Source: Siphonobacter sp048595215
Lineage (GTDB): Bacteria > Bacteroidota > Bacteroidia > Cytophagales > Spirosomataceae
Direction of reading: 5' to 3'
Assembly (NCBI RefSeq): GCF_048595215.1
Contig: NZ_JBMDWJ010000024.1
Coordinates: 1-17,005 of the forward strand
Length of the DNA: 17,005 bases
This document shows positions 1 through 6,708 of the stretch, in pieces. The notes beneath the pieces are model-generated. The model searched no databases. It was not told the DNA's origin and saw only the letters and a list, made by a program, of their open reading frames with translations. The position numbers and the translations under genes are program-made. Position 1 is the first letter of the stretch. Each line of letters starts with the position of its first letter.

Positions 1-336
1 GAAGAGGTCGCTTTTTTCAACGGCTCTAATCCGCTGGCTTTGTCAGCCCTGGCGGCAGGTGCCCGGGGCTGGTGTACGGCGGCTCCTAACCTCATACCAA
101 AGCTGAACCTTCAACTTTTCGACTCCTTCCAGCAAGGGCAATGGACACAGGCTCAGCAGGCTTTCTACCAACAATTTGATTTGCTTCAGTTTATCGTACA
201 AAAGGGACTGCCGCGGGCCATTCAAGCCGGGCTGGAACTGCAGGGCGTAAGCGGTGGCGAACTACGGGCTCCCCTGGCTAAACTGACCAGCGAGGAAAAA
301 GCCCAACTTAATGCTATTCTGGCGGCATGTTTTTAA
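1..336 (+). CDS. Dihydrodipicolinate synthase (DapA) family protein, 3' part
   Basis: This gene enters from the left edge in frame 1, so only the last 111 residues are visible. They match the C-terminal part of the DapA/N-acetylneuraminate lyase TIM-barrel family: an NGSNPLALSALAAGARG stretch, then the TAAPNLIPK segment, then a helical tail with the family pattern GLPRAIQAGLELQGV and LRAPLAKLTSEEK. The family makes Schiff-base aldolases or lyases acting on pyruvate-type substrates; the active-site lysine and tyrosine lie upstream of the window, so the exact substrate cannot be judged. A TTG at position 40 is an internal codon, not the start. A strong hairpin terminator lies directly after the stop codon, so this is the last gene of its transcript. 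Family assignment is confident; true DapA versus a paralogue is open. Confidence 0.85.
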   Translation, partial: EEVAFFNGSNPLALSALAAGARGWCTAAPNLIPKLNLQLFDSFQQGQWTQAQQAFYQQFDLLQFIVQKGLPRAIQAGLELQGVSGGELRAPLAKLTSEEKAQLNAILAACF

Positions 337-337
337 G

Positions 338-373
338 AACACAGCGTCAGGGCTAACCCTGACGCTGTGTTTT
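338..373 (+). terminator. Intrinsic terminator after the DapA-family gene
   Basis: Two perfect 15-base arms (338-352 and 357-371) are reverse complements separated by a 4-base CTAA loop, and the right arm runs into TTT. The hairpin begins one base after the TAA stop. The U-tract is short but the stem is very stable. The left flank has no matching A-run, so it is scored on the plus strand only. Confidence 0.85.
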
Positions 374-388
374 AAATAGAATAATAGG

Positions 389-403
389 TGGTTTGTTTTA
401 TAG
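389..403 (+). repeat. Left arm core of inverted repeat
   Basis: A perfect 15-base match (TGGTTTGTTTTATAG) to the reverse complement of 978-992. It is the best-conserved part of the left arm of the candidate element. Confidence 0.7.
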
Positions 404-431
404 TGTATGAGGTTCGATGTATACACGAATA

Positions 432-464
432 GATCAGTTTGCCGTCCTGCTAAGACGGCTGATC
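432..464. repeat. Hairpin within the left arm
   Basis: A 6-base stem, GCCGTC (441-446) with GACGGC (454-459), is flanked by GATCAG (432-437) and TGATC (460-464), which extend the stem past an unpaired TTT. It overlaps the part of the left arm shared with 923-944, so it may be a structured end of the element. Confidence 0.4.
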
Positions 465-535
465 ATTTAGTCCATATGCATTCCATGCGGGGCATCCCAT
501 GCCGGCACGCCCACCGCTCTTTTCATCCTGCTCAA

Positions 536-551
536 GGCCACCGCATTGCGG
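536..551 (+). repeat. 16-base inverted repeat, left copy
   Basis: GGCCACCGCATTGCGG is a perfect reverse complement of 749-764, 197 bases further on. Its inner part, CCGCA-T-TGCGG, is itself a palindrome. Confidence 0.6.
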
Positions 552-556
552 ATGAA

Positions 557-571
557 GCCGCCATGGAATGG
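557..571 (+). repeat. Direct repeat GCCGCCATGGAATGG, copy 1
   Basis: An exact 15-base match to 779-793. Diverged copies (CCGGCATGGAATGC at 586-599 and the inverse at 478-505) share the CATGGAATG core. Confidence 0.55.
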
Positions 572-748
572 AAGGCGGCTTGAGCCCGGCATGGAATGCG
601 ATAGGACGGGGATTGGGTTTATGCCGTCCATGAAGAGTTTTGATTGAAATTCAACAACCATCAACTTCTGACAATTAGGCAAATATTGATCAACTTTCAG
701 AAGAAGAAAACCTCTCCCGCCTGTCAGCCGCGGAACAACCTACGATAG

Positions 749-764
749 CCGCAATGCGGTGGCC
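749..764 (-). repeat. 16-base inverted repeat, right copy
   Basis: Perfect reverse complement of 536-551. It sits inside a second hairpin whose outer arms are CCGCCTG at 717-723 and CAGGCGG at 770-776. Confidence 0.6.
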
Positions 765-778
765 CTAAGCAGGCGGTC

Positions 779-793
779 GCCGCCATGGAATGG
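779..793 (+). repeat. Direct repeat GCCGCCATGGAATGG, copy 2
   Basis: An exact 15-base match to 557-571, 222 bases downstream and in the same orientation. Confidence 0.55.
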
Positions 794-977
794 TTAGGCG
801 TGGAGTGGCTGATTGGCTACCGAACAGCCCTGCCTGCTGGACGAATCCAGTATAGGTGAATAACGAAACCCTGTAAGAGTAAAACTAAGCAGATGTTCTT
901 CCAAGAAATGGGCAAAGGCTGCTGACCAGCCTTCGTAGCAGGACAAAATACAGCCCTAGTACAATCGACATCATACT

Positions 978-992
978 CTATAAAACAAACCA
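978..992 (-). repeat. Right arm core of inverted repeat
   Basis: Perfect 15-base reverse complement of 389-403. Homology continues inward to about 923, supporting a common origin for the two arms rather than chance. Confidence 0.7.
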
Positions 993-1163
993 TCATCTTC
1001 CCGTAAAGCCATGAAAGTATACCCAACATTACGGGCGATCTGGAACCAATTGTACGACTTTCCGGGGCTTCCTTTCTGGTTCCCCTCATGATCTTTACAA
1101 AATGGATGCTATTGGATTTTATATCCTGGTAACTGTACTTGCTGGATATGATCCGCGGAAAGC

Positions 1164-1191
1164 CTTTCTGCTGAAGCTTTTTCGCAGAAAG
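1164..1191 (-). terminator. Stem-loop, possible terminator of the MocR gene
   Basis: CTTTCTGC (1164-1171) pairs perfectly with GCAGAAAG (1184-1191) around a 12-base loop. It lies about 60 bases past the stop of the minus-strand regulator. Read on the minus strand it is followed only by GCTTT, a weak U-tract, so terminator function is uncertain. Confidence 0.3.
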
Positions 1192-1253
1192 CCGTCGGAC
1201 AATCGGTTCCGTTTGTAACGAGACGTATACCAGCCCGGCTCAATCCCAGTCGC

Positions 1254-2699
1254 TTAAAGCGTTTTTTGTAACACCTGTAGTACCTGTTCCATTTCCGGAC
1301 TGGTCAGCGAAGCAAAACCAATGCGGAGGGCATTCAGTCCCGTACCCTCGTACGAAAACGCATCGGTATTAATGACGCTGACGCCCTGCTGTTGTAGCTG
1401 TTTGGTCAGTTCAGGAATATTTCGGTTCTCATTGAAACGAATCCAGTAGGCGAGTCCCCCTTCGGGTACCCGATAAGTAAGGACATCGGCCAGATACTGC
1501 TGCAAAAACTGGTGGGTTTGAGCGTGCCTTTGGCGGTACACATTCAGAGCCCGGCGGGCGTGTTTCTGAATTTCTCCCGCTTGCATCAACTCTGCCACGG
1601 CCTGTTCCAGTACATTGTCTCCCTGTCGATCGATAATGGATCGAAGGGCGGCGGCGGCCTGAATAAAAGCCGGTGGCCCCGTCACAAAACCAATGCGAAC
1701 CGCCGGAGCAATGAGTTTACTCAGCGAACTGATGTAAATGATAGGTCCGCCATGGGCATAACTCGCCAGCGGCAAAGGAACCTTGGTCCCGTAATGGAAT
1801 TCATGGTCGTAATCATCCTCGATGATCGTGAAACCGTACTGATGCGACAACTCCAGTAAGGCCATTCGCCGATCCGCTTTGAGGGTAACCGTGGTGGGAA
1901 ACTGGTGCTGGGGCGTCGTCAGCAGGGCTTTGACGGAAGTACGCCGACAGACGCTTTCTACGGCTTCAATCTGAATCCCTTCGTCGTCCACCGGAATTGG
2001 GATTAGTTGTGCTCCCGCCTGCCGCAAAACCTGCCAAGCCGGGGCGTAACCGGGGTTTTCAATCAGTACCACATCGCCCGGTTGAATCAGAGACAAGGCG
2101 GTTAGGTACAGGGCCATCTGGCTTCCCCGGGTAATAAGGATTTCGTCCGCTTGCACGGGAATGCCCCGGTACTGCGAAAGCATGTGAGCGATGTTTTCCC
2201 GGAGCAGTTCATTGCCCAGCTCACTGCTGTACCCCATCAATCGCCAGCGGGCTTTTTGGTTGAAAATACGCCGATAAGCCCTCGATAACTCATCCAGCGG
2301 AGCCAGTCGAACATCCGGAATGCCGTCGGATACGGCGATTACGGGAACTTTGGGGGAGACGGTGTTCGCCGGTCCCGAAGAACGGTTAGCCGCAGCCTTC
2401 CGGGCAACCCGACCCTGATCCGCCCGTTTTTGTGGAAGTTGCGAAGAAACGAACGTACCGCTTTTATGCCGACTTTCCAGCCATCCCTCGGCTAACAGCT
2501 GTTCGTAGGCTTCCACAACGGTTTTACGATTGACCTGAAGTTGCTCCGCCAGACTACGACTGCCCGGCAAAGCCGTATTGGGGAGTAGTCGGCCTTTCTG
2601 AATTTCCTGTCTCAGGTAATCCGCAATTTGTAGGTAAATGGCTTTTGAATCTTCCCAATTAAGGGATAAACCAAGTGTCCACGGTCTTAACTGGCCCAT
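1254..2699 (-). CDS. MocR/PdxR-type transcriptional regulator (GntR wHTH fused to aminotransferase-like domain)
   Basis: This 481-aa protein has the MocR architecture. Residues about 15-88 form a GntR winged helix-turn-helix (AIYLQIADYLRQEI, then LPGSRSLAEQLQVNRKTVVE, then the KSGTFV wing). A basic linker of about 30 residues follows, then a fold-type-I aminotransferase domain to the end. PLP-binding features are visible: the TPQHQFPT motif near 262-269, IIEDDYDHEF near 292-301 with the aspartate expected to contact the pyridine nitrogen, and SSLSKLIAP with the Schiff-base lysine at 328 followed by the arginine of VRIGF. Family members sense PLP or amino-acid adducts and often regulate PLP synthesis or amine metabolism. 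The divergent neighbour is a PLP-homeostasis protein, which supports a vitamin B6-related role; no pdxST genes are visible. The ATG at 2697-2699 gives a normal N-terminus. Confidence 0.9.
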   Translation of the reverse strand: MGQLRPWTLGLSLNWEDSKAIYLQIADYLRQEIQKGRLLPNTALPGSRSLAEQLQVNRKTVVEAYEQLLAEGWLESRHKSGTFVSSQLPQKRADQGRVARKAAANRSSGPANTVSPKVPVIAVSDGIPDVRLAPLDELSRAYRRIFNQKARWRLMGYSSELGNELLRENIAHMLSQYRGIPVQADEILITRGSQMALYLTALSLIQPGDVVLIENPGYAPAWQVLRQAGAQLIPIPVDDEGIQIEAVESVCRRTSVKALLTTPQHQFPTTVTLKADRRMALLELSHQYGFTIIEDDYDHEFHYGTKVPLPLASYAHGGPIIYISSLSKLIAPAVRIGFVTGPPAFIQAAAALRSIIDRQGDNVLEQAVAELMQAGEIQKHARRALNVYRQRHAQTHQFLQQYLADVLTYRVPEGGLAYWIRFNENRNIPELTKQLQQQGVSVINTDAFSYEGTGLNALRIGFASLTSPEMEQVLQVLQKTL

Positions 2700-3092
2700 C
2701 TGTATTTATTAAAACTGGATGATATAGCTAGGCCAAATATAGGCAACCTTTGCTTTCGAATCCATCCAGTACTAATTCATTCTCAAGCATTGTCAAAAAG
2801 CAGAGCGGAATGAAGCGTGCTGAAAAGTAGCTTCCCAGGTCATGTGTTCATGTCTCTTAGGAAAACCTGATCGATACCAGCAAGTAGACCCGCAGCGTGT
2901 CAATGATGGAGTGGCGGCTCCGTATCCTCTTTTCGATGCTGTGGAGTACTACTTGCTTCTTGAATACCAGCTAGCCTTACACTAGGGACAAGAGGGTATG
3001 AGAAAAACAGAATTAGAATCCGAATAGGGAGGCGAAGTTTCCCCCGGCTTTCACACTCTCAAAAAAAGCAGAACCTAATTTTCAATCCACGT
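2700..3092. other. Divergent intergenic region between MocR and yggS genes
   Basis: No gene is supported in these 393 bases. They hold a possible MocR promoter with flanking inverted octamers (2714-2770) and a longer-range inverted repeat, AGCAAGTAG at 2879-2887 with CTACTTGCT at 2949-2957, with a short inner pair (GCAGC at 2892-2896 and GCTGT at 2938-2942). The second structure could be a leader hairpin or an operator. A TAATTTTC at 3076-3083 resembles a -7 element but lies only nine bases before the yggS ATG. Confidence 0.4.
2734..2741 (-). promoter_or_regulatory. Possible -7 element of the MocR gene promoter
   Basis: On the minus strand these bases read TATATTTG, a perfect match to the Bacteroidota -7 consensus TAnnTTTG, 34 bases before the ATG. 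A clear -33 TTG is not present at the expected distance, so confidence is modest. Inverted octamers ACTGGATG (2714-2721) and CATCCAGT (2763-2770) flank it and could be an autoregulatory operator. Confidence 0.35.
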
Positions 3093-3812
3093 ATGCATAC
3101 GCCCGTTTCCATAAATCTGCAAAGGGTCCATCAGCGAATCCAGAAAGCCTGTCAGGAGTCGGGCCGGTCCGTAGCTGAAGTTCGCCTTTTATTAGCCACC
3201 AAAACAGTACCCGCCGATCAAATTCGATTAGCTATTGAAGCGGGTGAAACGCTTATCGGTGAAAACAAAGTCCAGGAATTACGCGACAAACAGGCAGAGC
3301 TAGAGCATCTTCCCATCGAGCGGCATTTCATCGGTCACTTACAAACCAACAAAATCAAAGAGGTGCTTAAGTACGTCTCCTGCATCCAGTCATTGGATCG
3401 GCTGGCCGTCGCTCAGCAACTCGACCAGCAGCTGCAAAAACTGGGTAAATCGCTGGAGGTGTACATTCAGGTCAATACTTCCTACGAAACCAGCAAATAC
3501 GGGCTAAACCCCGCGGAGGTTCTGAACTTTATCAAAGCGATTCGACCCCTCGATACGCTTCGAATCAAAGGTTTAATGACCATTGGACTGCTGGATGTTG
3601 AAAAGGAAAAGATGCGTCCTTCCCTGGCCTTACTTCGCCAGACCAGAGATCAACTCCTGGCGGAAGGGTTGAATGGCATCTCGTCCCTGGAACTGTCCAT
3701 GGGTATGAGCCAGGATCTAGAATTAGCCATTGCCGAAGGCTCTAACCTGGTACGCATCGGTACGGCCGTATTTGGGAATCGCTTTCTAGGTAAGGAAATC
3801 TGGAAGGAGTGA
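3093..3812 (+). CDS. YggS/PLPBP family pyridoxal phosphate homeostasis protein
   Basis: The 239-aa product is a full-length member of the single-domain alanine-racemase-barrel family that binds PLP without known catalysis and buffers the free cofactor pool. Visible motifs in order: LLLATKTVP with the PLP lysine at 37, GENKVQEL, the FIGHLQTNK signature, the VNTSYETSKYG segment, IKGLMTIG, LSMGMSQDLELAI and, near the C-terminus, VRIGTAVFG, which forms the phosphate-binding end. The ATG at 3093 gives a typical N-terminus. It runs divergently from a PLP-dependent MocR-type regulator, so both could answer to PLP status. A strong inverted repeat follows the gene at 3836-3928, which may separate it from the downstream oxyR-like gene. 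Family identification is firm; control by the neighbouring regulator is inference. Confidence 0.93.
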   Translation: MHTPVSINLQRVHQRIQKACQESGRSVAEVRLLLATKTVPADQIRLAIEAGETLIGENKVQELRDKQAELEHLPIERHFIGHLQTNKIKEVLKYVSCIQSLDRLAVAQQLDQQLQKLGKSLEVYIQVNTSYETSKYGLNPAEVLNFIKAIRPLDTLRIKGLMTIGLLDVEKEKMRPSLALLRQTRDQLLAEGLNGISSLELSMGMSQDLELAIAEGSNLVRIGTAVFGNRFLGKEIWKE

Positions 3813-3835
3813 GAGGGTCATGGCATCCGTTCAAT

Positions 3836-3928
3836 GAACGGTAGTAACGGACCGCTTGCTTTTGAAACCTCCCCAATCTGTCATTTCCCCGGTGTAGTCC
3901 GGTTACGACCCATCCGTTGCTACCGTTC
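3836..3928 (+). repeat. Inverted repeat between yggS and oxyR-like genes
   Basis: The 16-base arm at 3836-3851 (GAACGGTAGTAACGGA) is the reverse complement of 3913-3928 apart from one position, which would still form a G-U pair in RNA. The loop is about 61 bases. The arms lie 24 bases after the yggS stop and 50 bases before the oxyR-like ATG. It has no U-tract directly after the right arm, so a leader structure, operator pair or repeat element is as likely as a terminator. Confidence 0.5.
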
Positions 3929-3977
3929 CTTTCATTTTTCGGCGAAATACCCATTCATACTCAAGTCGTTTACTCCC

Positions 3978-4886
3978 ATGACAATCGTTCAGCTCGAATA
4001 CCTGGTGGCCGTGGATACCTACCGGAGTTTCAATAAAGCCGCTACCCATTGTTTTGTAACGCAGCCGACGCTCAGTCTTCAGCTTCAAAAGCTGGAAGAC
4101 GTACTGGGCGTAAAGCTTTTTGAAAGAAATCCCGTGGTGCCAACCAAAATAGGTACGGAAATCATCGAAAAAGCACGTTTGCTGCTGGACGATTACTATC
4201 GGATTCGGGAAGTGGCTCAGCAGGAACAACGGGCCTTAGCGGGCGAGTTGCACATCGGTGTCATCACGACGCTGGCTCCGTACCTGATCCCTGGCCTGAT
4301 GAGCCGGTTTCGCAATAAACATCCGGGAGTTAAACTCGTGATTTGGGAAGAAACCACGGCCCAGATTATTCATAAAATCAAACAGGGCGTGATTGACTGC
4401 GGGATTGTCTCCACGCCGCTTAACGAAAGTCAGTTGCTGGAACATCCGCTATTTACGGAAAAACTAGTGGCGTATGTGGATACTACCAGTCCATTGGCTC
4501 AGAAGAAAACATTGAAGCCGGAAGATATTGATCCGGCTGAAATCTGGGTACTCAACGAAGGCCACTGCCTGCGGGATGAAGTACTGCTGATGTGCCAGAA
4601 AAAGAGGGAACATCCCGAGGAGCCCACCTATGCATTTCATACGGGCAGTCTGGAAACCTTACGGCGACTGGTGGATGAAAACGGCGGAGCTACCATTCTT
4701 CCCGAGCTGGCTCTGACCCAGTTGAATAAAGAACAACAACGGAAAATCCGACCCTTTAAAGCCCCGGAACCAACCCGCTCGATCGGCATCATCACGCCCA
4801 AAACGTTTGTCAAGCGACGAATGATTGAGTCACTGAAACAGGAAATAAAAGAGGTATACGAGACGGCTGTCCAGGACCATGCGTGA
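3978..4886 (+). CDS. oxyR: OxyR-type LysR family peroxide-responsive transcriptional activator
   Basis: The start is the ATG at 3978: it begins the standard LysR N-terminus MTIVQLEYLVAV, whereas the extra 48 codons open upstream from 3834 are composition-poor and cross an inverted repeat. The product is 302 aa. Residues about 1-60 are the LysR helix-turn-helix (RSFNKAATHCFVTQPTLSLQ), and about 90-300 form the substrate-binding-like effector domain. The decisive motif is NEGHCLRDEVLLMC: cysteines 197 and 206 sit nine residues apart, as C199 and C208 of E. coli OxyR do, the pair oxidised by hydrogen peroxide. The gene converges on a catalase gene, its classic target. It probably activates katA and perhaps itself. 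Assignment is strong because both cysteines and GHCLRD are present. Confidence 0.92.
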   Translation: MTIVQLEYLVAVDTYRSFNKAATHCFVTQPTLSLQLQKLEDVLGVKLFERNPVVPTKIGTEIIEKARLLLDDYYRIREVAQQEQRALAGELHIGVITTLAPYLIPGLMSRFRNKHPGVKLVIWEETTAQIIHKIKQGVIDCGIVSTPLNESQLLEHPLFTEKLVAYVDTTSPLAQKKTLKPEDIDPAEIWVLNEGHCLRDEVLLMCQKKREHPEEPTYAFHTGSLETLRRLVDENGGATILPELALTQLNKEQQRKIRPFKAPEPTRSIGIITPKTFVKRRMIESLKQEIKEVYETAVQDHA

Positions 4887-4920
4887 TCAGTAGCCAGAAG
4901 ATTGAATCGTTTTGGGTCTA

Positions 4921-4959
4921 AAAAGCCAGCCGTACCATCAATGGTACCGGCTGGCTTTT
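4921..4959. terminator. Bidirectional intrinsic terminator between oxyR and katA
   Basis: The arms pair as AAAAGCCAGCC with GGCTGGCTTTT and GTACCAT with ATGGTAC around a 2-base CA loop, with a single bulged C at 4948. An A-run on one side and a T-run on the other make it usable from both strands. It lies 34 bases after the oxyR stop and 3 bases past the end of the minus-strand catalase gene. Confidence 0.88.
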
Positions 4960-4962
4960 CGT

Positions 4963-6441
4963 TTATAACTGAGGATGGGTAAATTGGTTGACCTCCCCCA
5001 TCGTCAGCCCCAGGGCCTGAGCCACGCCCGTACCGTAAGCCGGGTCGGCCTGGTAACAATTGCGGATGTGGCGTACCTGAATGAATCGCTGGGCTTTACC
5101 CACGGCGGCTGCCGTATTGCTGAAGAGTACCTGTTTCTGGGCTTCAGTCATCTTTCTAAACAGATTGCCGGGCTGGGAGAAGTAATCTGTATCGTCTTCC
5201 CGAAACTCGTACGCATACGCGTCGCCGTCCAGTTTCAGGGGTGGTTCCTTGAATGCAGGCTGTTCCTGCCACTGACCAAAGCTGTTGGGTTGATACGCGA
5301 TCGTTGACCCGTAGTTGCCGTCGGTACGCATGGCCCCGTCGCGGTGGAAAGCGTGGAACGGACACTTTGGGGCATTGACCGGAATATGGGCATGATTCAC
5401 GCCCAGACGGTACCGTTGAGCATCGCCGTACGAGAACAACCGCCCCTGCAACATCTTATCGGGCGAATAGCCAATGCCGGGGACAATGTTGGCCGGATTA
5501 AAGGCAGCCTGTTCTACTTCCGCGAAGTAATTAGCGGGATTCCGATTCAATTCAAATTCGCCGACGGGAATCAGCGGATAATCGGCATGCGGCCAGACTT
5601 TGGTGAGATCGAAGGGATGAATGGCGTACGTGTGGGCCTCGGCTTCCGGCATGATCTGTACCAGGAACTGCCATTTGGGATAGTTCCTCTGCTCGATGTT
5701 ATCGTAAAGGTCGCGTTGGTGCGATTCCCGATCCTGACCAATGAGCCCGGCGGCCTGTTCATTCGTCAGGTTTTCAATGCCCTGCTGACTTCTGAAATGA
5801 AACTTCACCCAGAAACGCTCGTTCTGGTGGTTGATGAAGCTGTAGGTGTGACTGCCGAAGCCGTGCATGTGCCGGTACGTGCGGGGAATGCCCCGATCAC
5901 TCATCACAATCGTTACCTGATGCAGAGCCTCGGGCAGCAGCGTCCAGAAATCCCAGTTACTGTCGGCGTTGTGCATATTCGTTCGTGGATCACGCTTAAC
6001 CACGTGATTCAGGTCGGCAAACTTCATCGGGTCGCGGAAAAAGAAGACGGGCGTATTGTTTCCGACCAGATCCCAGTTTCCCTGCTGGGTATAGAATTTC
6101 AGGGCAAAACCCCGAATGTCGCGTTCGGCATCGGCGGCTCCCCGTTCGCCAGCCACGGTCGAAAAGCGGATAAACAGCTCGGTTTTCTTCCCAATTTCGG
6201 AAAAGAGATCAGCTTTGGTATAGGCCGTAATGTCGTGCGTAACGGTAAACGTGCCGTACGCTCCCGAGCCCTTGGCGTGCATGCGACGCTCGGGAATAAC
6301 TTCGCGGTCGAAATGAGCCATCTTTTCCAGAAACCAAAAGTCCTGTAACAAGAGTGGCCCTCGCGGCCCCGCCGTCAGTACATTTTGATTATCCGGAACG
6401 GGCGTCCCCGTAGCCGTGGTTAATTTGTTCTGGTTTTCCAT
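4963..6441 (-). CDS. katA: Monofunctional haem catalase, small-subunit type
   Basis: The 492-aa protein is a full-length small-subunit catalase that dismutates hydrogen peroxide to water and oxygen. The catalytic histidine is H55 in ERRMHAKGSGAYG, the distal asparagine lies in NWDLVGNNTPVFFFRD (122-137), and the proximal haem ligand is Y338 in the signature RLFSYGDAQRYRLG. The GIPRTYRHMHGFGSHTYSF stretch is also typical. There is no large-subunit C-terminal flavodoxin-like domain and no signal peptide, so it is expected in the cytoplasm. It converges with an OxyR regulator across a shared terminator, and its upstream region carries AT-rich repeats suited to LysR-type binding. Long open frames on the opposite strand (for example 5344-6348) are shadows of its codon bias. 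Confidence 0.97.
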   Translation of the reverse strand: MENQNKLTTATGTPVPDNQNVLTAGPRGPLLLQDFWFLEKMAHFDREVIPERRMHAKGSGAYGTFTVTHDITAYTKADLFSEIGKKTELFIRFSTVAGERGAADAERDIRGFALKFYTQQGNWDLVGNNTPVFFFRDPMKFADLNHVVKRDPRTNMHNADSNWDFWTLLPEALHQVTIVMSDRGIPRTYRHMHGFGSHTYSFINHQNERFWVKFHFRSQQGIENLTNEQAAGLIGQDRESHQRDLYDNIEQRNYPKWQFLVQIMPEAEAHTYAIHPFDLTKVWPHADYPLIPVGEFELNRNPANYFAEVEQAAFNPANIVPGIGYSPDKMLQGRLFSYGDAQRYRLGVNHAHIPVNAPKCPFHAFHRDGAMRTDGNYGSTIAYQPNSFGQWQEQPAFKEPPLKLDGDAYAYEFREDDTDYFSQPGNLFRKMTEAQKQVLFSNTAAAVGKAQRFIQVRHIRNCYQADPAYGTGVAQALGLTMGEVNQFTHPQL

Positions 6442-6500
6442 TAGTAAAACAAGGGGTTAAACTGGTTTGCTGAACAAAAGTGACCACGCCCGATGGTTAA

Positions 6501-6541
6501 GAAAAATTGATAGTTTTAATTGAAAAATTGATTTTGTCAAT
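6501..6541 (-). promoter_or_regulatory. Candidate OxyR operator upstream of katA
   Basis: GAAAAATTGAT occurs twice, at 6501-6511 and 6522-6532, 21 bases apart, i.e. two helical turns and on one DNA face. Overlapping the second copy, 6527-6541 reads ATTGA-TTTTG-TCAAT, an interrupted palindrome fitting the LysR pattern T-N11-A. The block lies 60 to 100 bases before the katA start. It is also within 210 bases of the divergent sigma-factor gene, but an OxyR-katA assignment fits the context best. Confidence 0.4.
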
Positions 6542-6708
6542 GTGGGGAAGAAACGCTTAACACCCCTTTGAACGGGTGAGAGCTGAAGGAGAAGAGAATG
6601 TCTTTTGCAGAAAATCAGGAAAATTTAGTACCGGATATAAATTGCACTTTATGGTGTTTTTTTGTTAATTATAGTAACTTGCCGCGAAATCGTAACCCTG
6701 TTTAAGCC

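Larger units (their letters stand above)
478..599. repeat. Nested imperfect palindrome with CATGGAATG motifs
   Basis: Three inverted pairs are nested here: GCATTCCATG at 478-487 with CATGGAATGC at 590-599, CCATGCCGG at 497-505 with CCGGCATGG at 586-594, and GCTCAAG at 530-536 with CTTGAGC at 579-585. Together they could fold into a long bulged hairpin. A related copy, GCCGCCATGGAATGG, occurs at 557-571 and again exactly at 779-793. This resembles REP-type intergenic palindromes; a genome-wide count is needed to call it a repeat family. Confidence 0.45.
387..994. mobile_element. Candidate ~600 bp non-autonomous or decayed mobile element
   Basis: The outer arms are inverted copies of each other. 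389-403 is a perfect 15-base reverse complement of 978-992, and the match continues inward with scattered mismatches and small indels: GTATGA at 405-410 and its complement TCATAC at 971-976, a TCGAT/ATCGA pair, a perfect 9-base pair at 444-452 and 936-944, and a 10-of-12 match at 454-465 against 923-934. The arms are thus about 75 to 80 bases long. The ~450 bases between them carry no intact transposase, only palindromes. This is the pattern of a MITE-like or internally deleted insertion sequence. No clear target-site duplication is visible beside 387 or 994, so the exact ends are uncertain. The alternative is two inverted copies of an intergenic repeat. Confidence 0.45.
337..1253. other. Long non-coding stretch, repeat-rich
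   Basis: No open frame here looks like a protein: the frames at 467-682 (minus) and 817-1089 (minus) have no recognisable motif and overlap palindromes. What the stretch does hold is a terminator, a candidate mobile element with inverted arms, several hairpins, repeated copies of a CATGGAATG motif, and after about 1000 a short open frame (1102-1218, plus, 38 aa, starting MDAIGFYILVTV) with no recognisable family and no start-site support. It may be the graveyard of an older insertion. Confidence 0.6.

Noticed and set aside
467..682. 71-aa minus-strand open frame
   Set aside because: It is made largely of the CATGGAATG-type palindromes and does not resemble a transposase fragment or any known family.
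817..1089. 90-aa minus-strand open frame
   Set aside because: It overlaps the right inverted arm of the candidate element and has no domain-like composition.
1102..1218. 38-aa open frame, MDAIGFYILVTV..., with basic C-terminus
   Set aside because: It looks mildly protein-like (hydrophobic start, basic end) but has no recognisable family, no supporting start signal and sits in a repeat-rich region; it may be a gene remnant.
3834..3977. 48-codon N-terminal extension of the oxyR frame
   Set aside because: LysR proteins begin at the MTIVQLEYL segment; the extension crosses an inverted repeat and has no domain character.
5344..6348. 334-aa open frame antisense to the catalase gene
   Set aside because: The catalase on the other strand is unambiguous; this is a codon-bias shadow with no domain signature.
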